NCBI GenBank assembly: GCA_017540945.1
Contig: JAFYAB010000064.1
Coordinates: forward strand, 1 to 34,244
Reading direction: 5' to 3'
From: Oscillospiraceae bacterium
GTDB taxonomy: Bacteria; Bacillota_A; Clostridia; Oscillospirales; Oscillospiraceae
DNA: 34,244 bases
The translations under genes and the position numbers were made by a program. The notes beneath the pieces are model-generated. The model worked only from the letters and a program-made list of their open reading frames with translations, was not told where the DNA came from and ran no database searches. Every line of letters begins with the position of its first letter. Positions within the stretch are counted from its first letter, which is position 1. Positions 7,709-15,531 of the stretch are shown one piece after another.

Positions 7709-9103
7709 TTACTTCTCCTTCTTGCTCTCGATCGTCTTCATGATCTTCTTTTCGTTGTAGAGCCCGAGGATCAGAGCGCCGACGGTGCAGAAGCAGACGG
7801 CCACGATCGCAACGATGCGCAGACCCAGGGCGGAGGCGGTGATCTCATTGGAGTTGGTGGCCTGGGTGGTGCCGATGATGGCCAGGGAGGTGAAGACCAG
7901 CATGGCCAGGGCCTGGCCCCACTTCATGGCAAAGGTGCGGGCGGCGAAGAACATACCCTCTCGGTTCTCCCCGGTGACGATGCCGTCGGCCTCGGCCACG
8001 TCCGCCACGATGGCCTGGGGAATGATGCCCAGCAGGGCCATGGGGAAGGCGGCGATGATGCAGATCGCAACGCCCCAGATCATATTATTGGGCAGCTGGA
8101 CCGCGCCGATCAGGGCGGTGATCAGATAGGCCAGGGCCAGGCCCAGGAAGCCGAGGATAACCATCTTCTTCTTGCCGTGCTTGCGGACAAAGCCGTTGAC
8201 GAAGGGATAGAAGCAGGCGGAGAGCACCGTCATGCCGCCCATGAACACCATGGTCATGCTCTCGTCCAGCCCCATAGAGACCTTGACAAAGAAGGGCAGG
8301 CCGGTCTGGAAGAGGGTCAGGCCGACCCAGTACATAATGTCAGAGGCGGCGAAGACCCGGAACTCCCGGTTCCGGAAGGTGGCGGCCAGGGACTTGAAGA
8401 CGGAGGAGTTGGAGGGCTTGGTGTCCACGAATTCCTTCTCATTCAGCAGGAAGGTGGGCAGCAGCATGCAGACGCAGGCGACCACAGCCAGAACGATGAA
8501 GCAGATCCGGTAGCTCCAGTTGAAGCCCACGGCGCCCCGCAGCATCCCCGCGAAAACGAAGGGGGTGTAAGCCAGCATGGTGCCGGCAAAGAAGGTCAGG
8601 GAAATGGCGGTGGAAATAAACATGCGGTCGTCCTGGGTCTTGCCGAACTCGGAGATCAGGGCGGTGTAGGGGGTGCAGTACATGGTCATAAACAGGTAGA
8701 ACAACACCACGAAAACGGAAATCCACAGGACGTTGATGCCGCTGATGTCGTTCACCGGCGCGCAGAACAGCAGCACCGTCACAATGGACAGGGGGATGGC
8801 AGCCTTCTGCATAAAGGGAATGCGGCGGCCGCGAGGATTCTTGCTGCGGTCGGACAGGTTGGCGATCAGCGGATCAGTGATGGCGTCAAAGACCCGGCTC
8901 AGGGCCGTGATCAGGCCCAGAATCGTCAGGAAGCCCAGAATCACCAGACCGGGCTGAATGAACTGCTTCGCGCCGGCGTCGATATCGCCTTGCGTGGGCA
9001 GATAGAAGGTGACGAACCAAGCGCCGATGATGCCGCTGAGGATGGACCAACCCAGCTGGCCGACGGCGAAGATGATCATTTGCTTTTTGGTCAGTCGTTT
9101 CAT
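7709..9103 (-). CDS. GPH-family sugar:cation symporter, second copy
   Basis: A 464-residue, 12-helix transporter, first gene of the operon, directly coupled to the alpha-galactosidase. Family landmarks are LSRVFDAITDPLIANLSDRS near 68-87, NPRGRRIPFMQKA near 89-101, and FLFMTMYCTPYTALISEFG near 135-153. It is only distantly similar by eye to the symporter at 4453, so the two probably differ in substrate rather than being a recent duplication. The start at 9103 has AAAGGAG at good spacing. The promoter at 9179-9207 reads into it. No local regulator gene is present; a 12-bp direct repeat overlaps the -35. Confidence 0.88.
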   Translation of the reverse strand: MKRLTKKQMIIFAVGQLGWSILSGIIGAWFVTFYLPTQGDIDAGAKQFIQPGLVILGFLTILGLITALSRVFDAITDPLIANLSDRSKNPRGRRIPFMQKAAIPLSIVTVLLFCAPVNDISGINVLWISVFVVLFYLFMTMYCTPYTALISEFGKTQDDRMFISTAISLTFFAGTMLAYTPFVFAGMLRGAVGFNWSYRICFIVLAVVACVCMLLPTFLLNEKEFVDTKPSNSSVFKSLAATFRNREFRVFAASDIMYWVGLTLFQTGLPFFVKVSMGLDESMTMVFMGGMTVLSACFYPFVNGFVRKHGKKKMVILGFLGLALAYLITALIGAVQLPNNMIWGVAICIIAAFPMALLGIIPQAIVADVAEADGIVTGENREGMFFAARTFAMKWGQALAMLVFTSLAIIGTTQATNSNEITASALGLRIVAIVAVCFCTVGALILGLYNEKKIMKTIESKKEK

Positions 9104-9178
9104 GAATTCTTCTCTCCTTTATGAAAATACACACTTGACAAAAGGCTCGTTGGATGATAGCCTAAAATCAGCACCTAT

Positions 9179-9207
9179 ACTATACTTTAATTTGTATAAA
9201 TTGTCAA
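9179..9207 (-). promoter_or_regulatory. Promoter of the alpha-galactoside operon
   Basis: TTGACA, 17 bases of AT-rich spacer, TATAGT on the minus strand: close to the sigma-A consensus. A strong core like this with an overlapping repeat suggests control by a repressor rather than an activator. Confidence 0.8.
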
Positions 9208-9223
9208 TCACATTGTCGATCAC
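9200..9223. promoter_or_regulatory. 12-bp direct repeat at the operon promoter, possible operator
   Basis: ATTGTCAATCAC is followed at once by ATTGTCGATCAC (one mismatch). The first copy overlaps the -35 of the minus promoter. It lies between the divergent operon and the plus-strand glycosyltransferase gene, so a bound protein could affect both. The binding protein is not encoded nearby. Confidence 0.45.
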
Positions 9224-9243
9224 GATTCCTACAGGAGGCGCAC

Positions 9244-10683
9244 ATGTTAGAAAAATCCAGAGAGATTTTCGGCAACCGGATGTCCGAAAAGGACGTCGTC
9301 AAGGCTGAAAAGACCCAAAAGAAGTTTTTGAAGAAGTACGGAGACGACAGTGCCAGGGATTATCGCTTCGCCCTGCGGGACAACCCGGTGCTGGCGGAGC
9401 TGGGGACAAAGGAGCTGGTCTTCGGCGAAGGCGCGGCCTTCTCCGATAAGTCCCTGATCGTGGGCAACATCCGCATGGGTTTCGGCCACTATCGGATCTC
9501 TATGGCCATGGCCTCCTGCGCCAGAGCTCTGGGCTATGAGCCCGTTTGGGTGGACCTGAACTCCTTCACGGAATCCACCTGCACCAAGATCATCTCCGGC
9601 CAGAACGAGCTCTACTCCATGGGCTCCCGGCTGAGCCAGAAATCCAAGCTCTTCAACAAGCTCTACTGGGAGCCTCTGAACTCCGAGGGCTTCCGCAAGC
9701 TGAGTTACAACTGCTCCGACCAGGCCAGCGCCGAGCTGATGGCGAAGCTGCTGCAGAACCTGCCCAAGGATCTGCCCTATGTGGCCACCCATGTCTGGCC
9801 CGCCCAGGCGGCCATCCACGCGGGCTTCTCCAAGGTGGTCAACGCCATCCCCGACAACTGGCCCATGGCCCTCCACCTGGCTGAGGGCGCCACCCACACC
9901 ATTCAGACCTACTCCGCCTGGCTGGGCTACAAGGCCCTGCGGGGCATGGACAAGAAGCGCAGTCTCAAGCCCATGCCCGCCGGCGACATCATCTACACCG
10001 GCCACTACGTCGACCACGAGCTGGTGGCGAATCTGGAATCCGACACCGCCTTCCGGGCGGACCGGGTCAAAAACGGCAAGGCCAAGCGTTATCTGCTCAC
10101 CGTGGGGGGCGCCGGCGCCCAGCAGGCCCTCTTCGCCGACATCATCAAGGCCCTGCTGCCGGATATTCAGGCCGGGAAGGCCGCGCTCTTCATCAACGTG
10201 GGCGACCACAAGAACGTCTGGGAGAGCCTGAAAAAATCCGTACCTGAGCTGGAACAGGCCAAGGTCTTCCTGAACGCCTACGACAAGGCCAAGGCCTACG
10301 CCGAATCCGCCGTCAGCGGCGAGGTCAAGGGCATCGTGGGCTTCTGCCACGAGGACATTTTCGCCGCGGTCTACATCACCAATCTGCTGATGCGGGCCAG
10401 CGACGTGCTGGTGACCAAGCCCTCTGAGCTGGCCTTCTATCCCATTCCCAAGCTCTTCATCCAGCACGTGGGCGGCCATGAGATCTGGGGCGCCATCCAC
10501 TCCGCCGAGCTCGGCGACGGCACCTACGAGGTAGCCCCTGGCCGGGAGACCACCGACATGATCCGTCTGCTCCAGGAGGAGCCCGAGATCCTGCTGAAAA
10601 TGAACGACTGCATCCTCAGGAACAAGGCCGCCGGACTCTACAACGGCGCCTACGAGGTGGTCAAGCTGGCGGCGGCAAAATAA
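9244..10683 (+). CDS. GT-B-like glycosyltransferase, distantly MGDG-synthase-like
   Basis: A 479-residue soluble protein without signal peptide or clear membrane helix. GNIRMGFGHYRISMAMASCA at about 73-92 resembles the N-terminal loop of monogalactosyldiacylglycerol synthase/MurG-like enzymes. LLTVGGAGAQQ near 280-290 and DVLVTKPSELAFYPIPKLF near 385-404 resemble the C-terminal nucleotide-sugar half of GT28-type folds. I infer sugar transfer to a lipid, but acceptor and donor are unknown, and a non-catalytic homologue is possible. ATG 9244 follows CAGGAGG. It stands alone between a divergent operon and a terminator, just ahead of a CDP-alcohol phosphotransferase cluster, which fits a membrane-lipid role. 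Confidence 0.55.
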   Translation: MLEKSREIFGNRMSEKDVVKAEKTQKKFLKKYGDDSARDYRFALRDNPVLAELGTKELVFGEGAAFSDKSLIVGNIRMGFGHYRISMAMASCARALGYEPVWVDLNSFTESTCTKIISGQNELYSMGSRLSQKSKLFNKLYWEPLNSEGFRKLSYNCSDQASAELMAKLLQNLPKDLPYVATHVWPAQAAIHAGFSKVVNAIPDNWPMALHLAEGATHTIQTYSAWLGYKALRGMDKKRSLKPMPAGDIIYTGHYVDHELVANLESDTAFRADRVKNGKAKRYLLTVGGAGAQQALFADIIKALLPDIQAGKAALFINVGDHKNVWESLKKSVPELEQAKVFLNAYDKAKAYAESAVSGEVKGIVGFCHEDIFAAVYITNLLMRASDVLVTKPSELAFYPIPKLFIQHVGGHEIWGAIHSAELGDGTYEVAPGRETTDMIRLLQEEPEILLKMNDCILRNKAAGLYNGAYEVVKLAAAK

Positions 10684-10705
10684 ACCGCCGGGCCCTGCGC
10701 TTTTT

Positions 10706-10750
10706 CGGAACCCTTCCCGACGCCGCGGCGTCGGGAAGGGTTCCGTTTTT
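10706..10750 (+). terminator. Intrinsic terminator after the glycosyltransferase gene
   Basis: Long hairpin CGGAACCCTTCCCGACGCC and its complement (10706-10745), followed by TTTTT. A T-run also precedes it, which gives A-run function on the other strand. Confidence 0.92.
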
Positions 10751-10780
10751 GGAGCGCCGGGACAGGATCAATTTTTGCTA

Positions 10781-10809
10781 TTGAAATAGCGGGCAGGATG
10801 TGTTATAAT
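10781..10809 (+). promoter_or_regulatory. Promoter of the phospholipid gene cluster
   Basis: TTGAAA, 17 bases, TATAAT. It lies directly after the terminator and 42 bases before the start of the CDP-alcohol phosphotransferase. Confidence 0.8.
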
Positions 10810-10851
10810 ATCTTGAACTTTGGCCGAAAACCATTTGGGAGTACATGTAAG

Positions 10852-11880
10852 ATGCATACAAATATAAAAAATAATCTGCAGAACGCCAAGGAAAGCGTGA
10901 AGGACAATCTCCACAACGCGAAACAGAACGTCCGGGAAGGCGTCAAGGAAAACCTGCAAAAATCCAGAGAAAACCTCCAAGCCGCCCGCGCCAAGGTGGT
11001 GGCCGCCCGAAAGTGCGAGAATATCAACGACCCCATCGACACCCACATCGTGGACTATGTGGCGATGGTCTTCTCCAAGCTCTTTATCGCCCTGCATATC
11101 ATTCCCAACGTCGTCACCATGCTCTCCGGACTCTCCGGCGTGGCGGGAGGCGTGATCCTGGCTCTGGACCGGGGGCTGGGCATGGATCTGCTGGGCGTGC
11201 TGCTGGTCTTCCTCTCCGCGGTCTTTGACGCCAGCGACGGCCAGGTGGCCCGGCTCACCAAGCATTACAGCCGTCTGGGCCGAATGCTGGACGGCATGGC
11301 TGACTCCATGGTCTATATCTCTCTGTTTGTCGCCTGCGTAGTCCGGCTCTGGGACCGTCCCTTCCTGGGAGGAGACCCTCTCCCCCACTGGCTGCTGATC
11401 GGCTTCGCGCTGGTGACCTTTCTCCTGTACGTTGCCCAATGCCAGCTGCCGGACTACTTCAAAAACCTGCACATGTACATGATCGACAACTCCAAGGGCA
11501 ACGAGCTGTCCCGGGCCGCTCACATCAAGGCGGAAATGGCCCAGGCAAAGGGCTTTTCCCGCTTCTCCCTGCTGTGCTACTGGCTCTACACCAGCGCCCA
11601 GGAGCGCCGGGCTCCCAAGACCCGGAAGCTGCTGGACGCCATTGAGCTGAAGGGCAAGTCCGACGCCCTCAGCGACACCTTCTATGCCGTGAGCCGGAAG
11701 CTGGTAAAGCTGACGAATCTGCTGACCTTCAACCTGCGGACCATCGTGCTGCTGAGCTGTATGCTGCTCCATCTGGAGCTGGTGGGGATGCTCTTCGTCC
11801 TCGTGGTGCTGGAGCCCATCCGGGTCGTCCTGCTGCTTCGCTATGAGAAGCTGAGCAAAAGCCTGATGCCGTTGGTGTGA
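10852..11880 (+). CDS. CDP-alcohol phosphatidyltransferase with amphipathic N-terminal 11-mer repeats
   Basis: A 342-residue membrane enzyme that joins a CDP-activated alcohol to a second alcohol, forming a phosphodiester lipid. The full family signature D-x2-DG-x2-AR-x8-G-x3-D-x3-D is met exactly from D126 to D151 (DASDGQVARL ... GRMLDGMADS). Several membrane helices follow. Residues 5-48 form about four 11-residue repeats (IKNNLQNAKES, VKDNLHNAKQN, VREGVKENLQK, SRENLQAARAK), amphipathic and highly charged like LEA/apolipoprotein helices. Such a tail is not usual for the family. ATG 10852 is the first start after the promoter that fits the frame, with GGGAG upstream. It heads a plus-strand run with CYTH, PAP2 and flippase-like genes. 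Substrates are unknown. Confidence 0.85.
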   Translation: MHTNIKNNLQNAKESVKDNLHNAKQNVREGVKENLQKSRENLQAARAKVVAARKCENINDPIDTHIVDYVAMVFSKLFIALHIIPNVVTMLSGLSGVAGGVILALDRGLGMDLLGVLLVFLSAVFDASDGQVARLTKHYSRLGRMLDGMADSMVYISLFVACVVRLWDRPFLGGDPLPHWLLIGFALVTFLLYVAQCQLPDYFKNLHMYMIDNSKGNELSRAAHIKAEMAQAKGFSRFSLLCYWLYTSAQERRAPKTRKLLDAIELKGKSDALSDTFYAVSRKLVKLTNLLTFNLRTIVLLSCMLLHLELVGMLFVLVVLEPIRVVLLLRYEKLSKSLMPLV

Positions 11881-11940
11881 CGCTCCGACGGAAGGGCGGG
11901 CAAGCGCGGCTTATCCGCCCAGAAACAACGGAGGATCGCG

Positions 11941-12540
11941 ATGGGAACCGAGCTGGAATGGAAATATGAACTGCCCCGGGAGCTTCCGATGGAGGAGATC
12001 CTGGCCTGGGAGGACGTTCGGAGCCAGATGCTCGAGACGCCCCGGATCTGTCATATGCAGACCGTCTACTACGACACGCCGGAGCGCCGCCTGAGCGGCC
12101 GTCTGATCACGCTCCGGCGCAGGCTGGAAAACGAGCGTTCCGTGGTCTGCTGCAAGGCTCCGATCCCCGGCGCCGAAAACAGCCGCCTCCGGGGCGAATG
12201 GGAGCTGGAGGCCGACGATCCCATCGCCGCCCTGCCCCGGCTGATCGTCCTGGGCGCTCCCCCGGAGCTGGCGGAGGCCGAAGGCCTGGCCCCCGTCTGC
12301 GGGGCCGAGTTCCGCCGTCTGGCTCTGCTGCTGGGGTTTGACGACGGCAGCGCCGCCGAGCTGGCCCTGGACCAGGGGAAGCTCCTCGGCTCCGGACGTT
12401 CCCTCCCCTTTCGGGAGCTGGAGCTGGAGCTGAAGCAGGGCGCCCCCGCCGCGCCCCTGGCCTTTTGCCGCCGACTTCAGGCGCGTTTCGATCTTAAGCC
12501 CCAGGAAAAGAGCAAATACGCCCGGGCAAAAGAACTCTGA
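11941..12540 (+). CDS. CYTH-domain protein (triphosphate tunnel metalloenzyme-like)
   Basis: A 199-residue protein with the CYTH hallmark ExExK at residues 4-8 (ELEWK). TVYYDTPERRLSGRLITLRRR (about 40-60, positively charged strand), the acidic strand ELELELKQG and the closing KSKYARAKEL are also seen. The fold binds a triphosphate or polyphosphate in a tunnel with divalent metal. Members hydrolyse inorganic triphosphate or thiamine triphosphate, or cyclise ATP. The sequence does not tell which. Its place between a CDP-alcohol phosphotransferase and a PAP2 enzyme (60 and 52 bases away) suggests a role with phosphorylated lipid intermediates; that is inference. A GGAGG site precedes the ATG. 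Confidence 0.75.
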   Translation: MGTELEWKYELPRELPMEEILAWEDVRSQMLETPRICHMQTVYYDTPERRLSGRLITLRRRLENERSVVCCKAPIPGAENSRLRGEWELEADDPIAALPRLIVLGAPPELAEAEGLAPVCGAEFRRLALLLGFDDGSAAELALDQGKLLGSGRSLPFRELELELKQGAPAAPLAFCRRLQARFDLKPQEKSKYARAKEL

Positions 12541-12592
12541 AAAACAAGGAGCGGACAGGCGCTGCCCGTCCCCTCCCCATAGAGACGATACA

Positions 12593-13264
12593 ATGAACCG
12601 AATTCTCAAGCTTTTCGACCGGCTGATCCCGCCCTATGCGCGGCTCTGCGCGCTGGCGCTGATCGCCATGGATATTTTTGTATATTACCTCCCCAAGGCC
12701 CTGGACGTCCACCGGACCCTGCACCCCATTTCCACCGTTCTGGACGACGCTCTGCCCCTTGTCCCGGCCTTTGTCCTCATCTACGTGCTGGCCTATCTCC
12801 AGTGGTTCGCGGCCTCCATCGTCATCCTGCGGGACAGCCGGGAGCGCTGCTTCCGCTTTACCTCCGCCATCATCACCGCCATGCTTCTGGCCATGGCGGT
12901 CATGCTGATCTGGCCCACCGTCATGGTCCGTCCGGAAGTAGCGCCTCGGGGGTTCTTCACCCGGCTTTTGGCCTCGATCTATCGCATCGACGAGCCCAGC
13001 CACGTTTTCCCTTCCATGCACTGTCTGTTCAGCTGGTTCTGCTTCCGGGGTTCTCTGGGGCTCAAGAGAATGCCCCGCTGGTACGGCTGGGCCCAGGGCG
13101 CCTTCACCCTGCTGGTCTTCCTCTCCGTGGTCCTGGTCAAGCAGCACGTTTGGCCGGACATCTTCGGCGGGATCGCCGTCGCGGAGCTGGGGATCGCCCT
13201 CAGCCGGAGCCTGCGTACGGAGCGGCTGATCGAACGGCTATGCAAGCGAACCAGCTGCGCCTGA
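12593..13264 (+). CDS. PAP2-superfamily phosphatase/phosphotransferase (inositol-phosphoceramide-synthase-like, PAP2_3)
   Basis: A 223-residue protein with about six membrane helices. The PAP2 catalytic motifs appear in the diverged PAP2_3 form. PSMHCLFSW at 140-148 replaces PSGH, with H143 in the acid/base position, and VKQHVWPDIFGG at 182-193 carries the nucleophile-type H185 and D189. Members of this branch hydrolyse lipid phosphates or transfer phospho-headgroups, as in aureobasidin-sensitive inositol-phosphoceramide synthase. A classical motif 1 (K-x6-RP) is not clear. The site faces outside in known members. The upstream site is poor (AGAGACG), so expression may depend on coupling with the gene before it. 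Confidence 0.75.
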   Translation: MNRILKLFDRLIPPYARLCALALIAMDIFVYYLPKALDVHRTLHPISTVLDDALPLVPAFVLIYVLAYLQWFAASIVILRDSRERCFRFTSAIITAMLLAMAVMLIWPTVMVRPEVAPRGFFTRLLASIYRIDEPSHVFPSMHCLFSWFCFRGSLGLKRMPRWYGWAQGAFTLLVFLSVVLVKQHVWPDIFGGIAVAELGIALSRSLRTERLIERLCKRTSCA

Positions 13265-13297
13265 TCCGCACGATCTTTTATCCCCAAGGAGTCATCC

Positions 13298-14359
13298 ATG
13301 AAAACGAAACCTGATAAGCCCGCGGGCAGCGGAAAGCGCGTTCTCTGGTCCCTGCTGTTTGTGGTGATCGCGGCGCTCTCCGTCTGGACGGTCACGAGCC
13401 AGGCCAAGGGCTTTTCTCCCAAGCACTTTATGGAGTACCTGGACAACAACAACCCCTGGTGGCTGGCGGCGGCCTTCCTGGCGATGCTGGCCTACATCGG
13501 CTTCGACGCCCTGATGGTGGGCGTGCTGCTCAAGGGCTTCGGCTATCCCAGGAGCTTTCCGAAGTGCGTTTCCTATGCCGCGGCGGACCTCTACTTCTCC
13601 GCCATCACCCCCTCTGCCACCGGCGGCCAGCCCATGGAGGCCTACTTCATGGTGAAGGACAGGGTCCCGGCCATCATCTCCACCGTAGTGATGCTGACCT
13701 ACCTGCTGCTCTACACCCTGTCCATCATCATCATCGGCCTTGTCTGTCTGGTGCTGGTGCCCAGCTCCTTCCTGGCCTTTGGCACCGTTGGCCGGATCTT
13801 CATCGCCGCAGGCGCGGTGATTCAGCTCTCCCTGGCCTTCCTCTACGCCCTGCTGCTCTGGAACAAGAACCTTCTGCGGAAGATCCTGTGCTGGGGCCTG
13901 CGGGTTTTGACCAGGCTCCGTCTGATCCGCAATCCGGAAAAGCGGAAGGAAAAGCTGGAAGCCACCATGGATCAATACGCGCAGGCTACGACCATGCTGA
14001 AGGGCAAGCGCCGTCTGCTGCTGAAGACCCTGCTGCTGAACCTGGCCCACCGTTCCAGCCAGATCCTGGTGACCGTTTTCTGCTTCCTGGCAGGCGGCGG
14101 TTCTCTGCGGCTGGCCCCCAAGCTCTTTGCCATGCAGTCCAACGTGGTGATCGGCGCCTACTGCATTCCCATCCCCGGCTCAATGGGCATCACGGACCTG
14201 CTGATGGTGGACGGCTTCTCCTCCCTCATGTCTGAGTCTCAGGCCGCCAATCTGGAGCTCCTGGCCCGGGCCACCTCCTTCTATATTTGCATCCTGCTCT
14301 GCGGCCTGATCGTGCTTGTGAAGTACGCGATGATGCGGCTGCGGAAAGAGCATCTGTAA
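13298..14359 (+). CDS. YbhN/UPF0104-type membrane protein (MprF flippase-domain-like)
   Basis: A 353-residue polytopic membrane protein of the lysylphosphatidylglycerol-synthase transmembrane family. The family pattern SAITPSATGGQPMEAYFM lies near 101-118, followed by VIGAYCIPIPGSMGITDLLM near 285-304. These match the two conserved loops of AglD/MprF-type proteins. MprF's own catalytic C-terminal domain is absent, so only the lipid-translocating part is present. I infer transport of the lipid made by the upstream enzymes. AAGGAG precedes ATG 13298, 33 bases after the PAP2 gene. A terminator follows the stop codon. Confidence 0.82.
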   Translation: MKTKPDKPAGSGKRVLWSLLFVVIAALSVWTVTSQAKGFSPKHFMEYLDNNNPWWLAAAFLAMLAYIGFDALMVGVLLKGFGYPRSFPKCVSYAAADLYFSAITPSATGGQPMEAYFMVKDRVPAIISTVVMLTYLLLYTLSIIIIGLVCLVLVPSSFLAFGTVGRIFIAAGAVIQLSLAFLYALLLWNKNLLRKILCWGLRVLTRLRLIRNPEKRKEKLEATMDQYAQATTMLKGKRRLLLKTLLLNLAHRSSQILVTVFCFLAGGGSLRLAPKLFAMQSNVVIGAYCIPIPGSMGITDLLMVDGFSSLMSESQAANLELLARATSFYICILLCGLIVLVKYAMMRLRKEHL

Positions 14360-14403
14360 GAGATCGGAGATCGAAACGGACATTACAATCGGTATCTCGT
14401 TCC

Positions 14404-14450
14404 AAATCGCCCTGCGTTCAACGTCGCAGGGCGATTTCTTTGTCGTTTTT
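14404..14450 (+). terminator. Intrinsic terminator after the lipid cluster
   Basis: AAATCGCCCTGCG/CGCAGGGCGATTT 13-bp stem, 8-base loop (14404-14437), then CTTTGTCGTTTTT. It ends the CDP-alcohol phosphotransferase operon ahead of the next promoter. Confidence 0.88.
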
Positions 14451-14493
14451 CGGTTTTTTATTCGTATTTTTGTTCCAATTCTCAATTTAATGC

Positions 14494-14521
14494 TTGCATT
14501 TTTGAACATTTATGCTATAAT
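14494..14521 (+). promoter_or_regulatory. Promoter of the nucleotidyltransferase-permease unit
   Basis: TTGCAT, 16 bases, TATAAT with an extended TGC before the -10. It lies in the AT-rich stretch 14440-14520. Confidence 0.8.
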
Positions 14522-14562
14522 GTGGAACGGGAAACGGCATTACGGTCGGAAAGGAGATTTCT

Positions 14563-15459
14563 ATGGAACTCACAAGAAAGCAATTCGATATTCTGGCAGC
14601 TCTGGCGGAAGCCAAAGCGCCTATGAAGCAGCGGGCCCTGGAAAAAGCCACCGGCTATTCCCTAGGCACCATCAACCGCACGGTCAAGGAGCTGGCGGAG
14701 CTGGGCTTTGCCGCCGAGGGCGCCATCACCAACAGCGGCCTCACCGCTCTGGAGCCCTACCGGGCCAAGCGGGTGGTGTTCATTGCCGCCGGCTTCGGCA
14801 CCCGCCTGGTCCCCATCACCTTCAACACGCCCAAGCCCCTGGTCCGGGTCCACGGCGTGCGGATCATCGACCGGCTGATCGACGCCTGCCTCCAGGCCGG
14901 GATCAACGAGATCTATGTGGTCCGCGGCTATCTGGCGGAGCTCTTCGACCAGCTTCTCTACAAGTATCCCATGATCAAGTTCCTGGAGAACCCGGTCTAC
15001 AATGAGGCCAACAACATCAGCTCCTCCCTGGTGGCCCGGTACATGCTCTCCAACGCCTACGTCTTCGAGGCGGACCTGCTGATCAACAACCCAAAAATCA
15101 TCCGCAAGTACCACTACACCTCCGATTTCCTGGCCATCAAGAAGCAGCGCACCGACGACTGGTGCTTCCGGGTCAAGGACGGCATCATTGTGGAGGAGAA
15201 GGTCGGCGGCGAGGGCGAGGACATCTGGCAGATGGTGGGCATCTCCTACTGGAACGAGATCGACGGCCACAAGCTGAGTCAGGACATCGCCGACGTCTAC
15301 GCCTCCCCCGGCGGCAAGGAGCGCTACTGGGAGCAGGTCCCCCTGGTCTACCGCAAGGAGCACTATGCGGTAGAGGTCCGGGAGTGCTTTGAGGAGGATA
15401 TCGTGGAGATCGACACCTTCAAGGAGCTCAAAGCCATCGACAAGACCTACGACGTTTGA
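14563..15459 (+). CDS. Winged-helix / LicC-like nucleotidyltransferase fusion
   Basis: A 298-residue two-domain protein. Residues 1-65 look like a MarR/winged-helix DNA-binding domain (RALEKATGYSLGTINRTVKEL as the recognition region). Residues 68-298 are a sugar-phosphate/phosphocholine nucleotidyltransferase fold with FIAAGFGTRLVPITFNTPKP at 73-92, NEANNISSSLVARYML near 147-162 and FEADLLI near 168-174. The NN-x-SS plus EAD signature resembles LicC, CTP:phosphocholine cytidylyltransferase. It probably makes CDP-choline, CDP-ethanolamine or a related CDP-alcohol, perhaps with self-regulation through the HTH. No choline kinase (LicA) or LicD is in the window. AAAGGAG precedes ATG 14563. The permease gene follows in the same direction. 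Confidence 0.8.
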   Translation: MELTRKQFDILAALAEAKAPMKQRALEKATGYSLGTINRTVKELAELGFAAEGAITNSGLTALEPYRAKRVVFIAAGFGTRLVPITFNTPKPLVRVHGVRIIDRLIDACLQAGINEIYVVRGYLAELFDQLLYKYPMIKFLENPVYNEANNISSSLVARYMLSNAYVFEADLLINNPKIIRKYHYTSDFLAIKKQRTDDWCFRVKDGIIVEEKVGGEGEDIWQMVGISYWNEIDGHKLSQDIADVYASPGGKERYWEQVPLVYRKEHYAVEVRECFEEDIVEIDTFKELKAIDKTYDV

Positions 15460-15474
15460 GCAGCACCGAACGCA

Positions 15475-15497
15475 GGGCGCACACTGTGCGTCGCTGC
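15475..15497. repeat. GGCGCACACTGTGCG palindromic repeat, copy 1
   Basis: GGGCGCACACTGTGCGTCGC with flanks matching the unit at 31702. It sits in the nucleotidyltransferase-permease gap. The palindrome GCGCACA-c-TGTGCG could form a short hairpin. Confidence 0.65.
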
Positions 15498-15531
15498 AGC
15501 AATCCGATATCAATGAAAGGAAACAGAACAA

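Noticed and set aside
7676..9124. A 482-codon plus-strand frame opposite the symporter gene
   Set aside because: Composition rich in G, H, Q and D with no motif, fully antisense to a clear GPH transporter.
9135..9163. Plus-strand TTGACA at 9135 as promoter of the glycosyltransferase gene
   Set aside because: The -10 at correct spacing would be TAGCCT, a poor match; I could not settle on a promoter for this gene.
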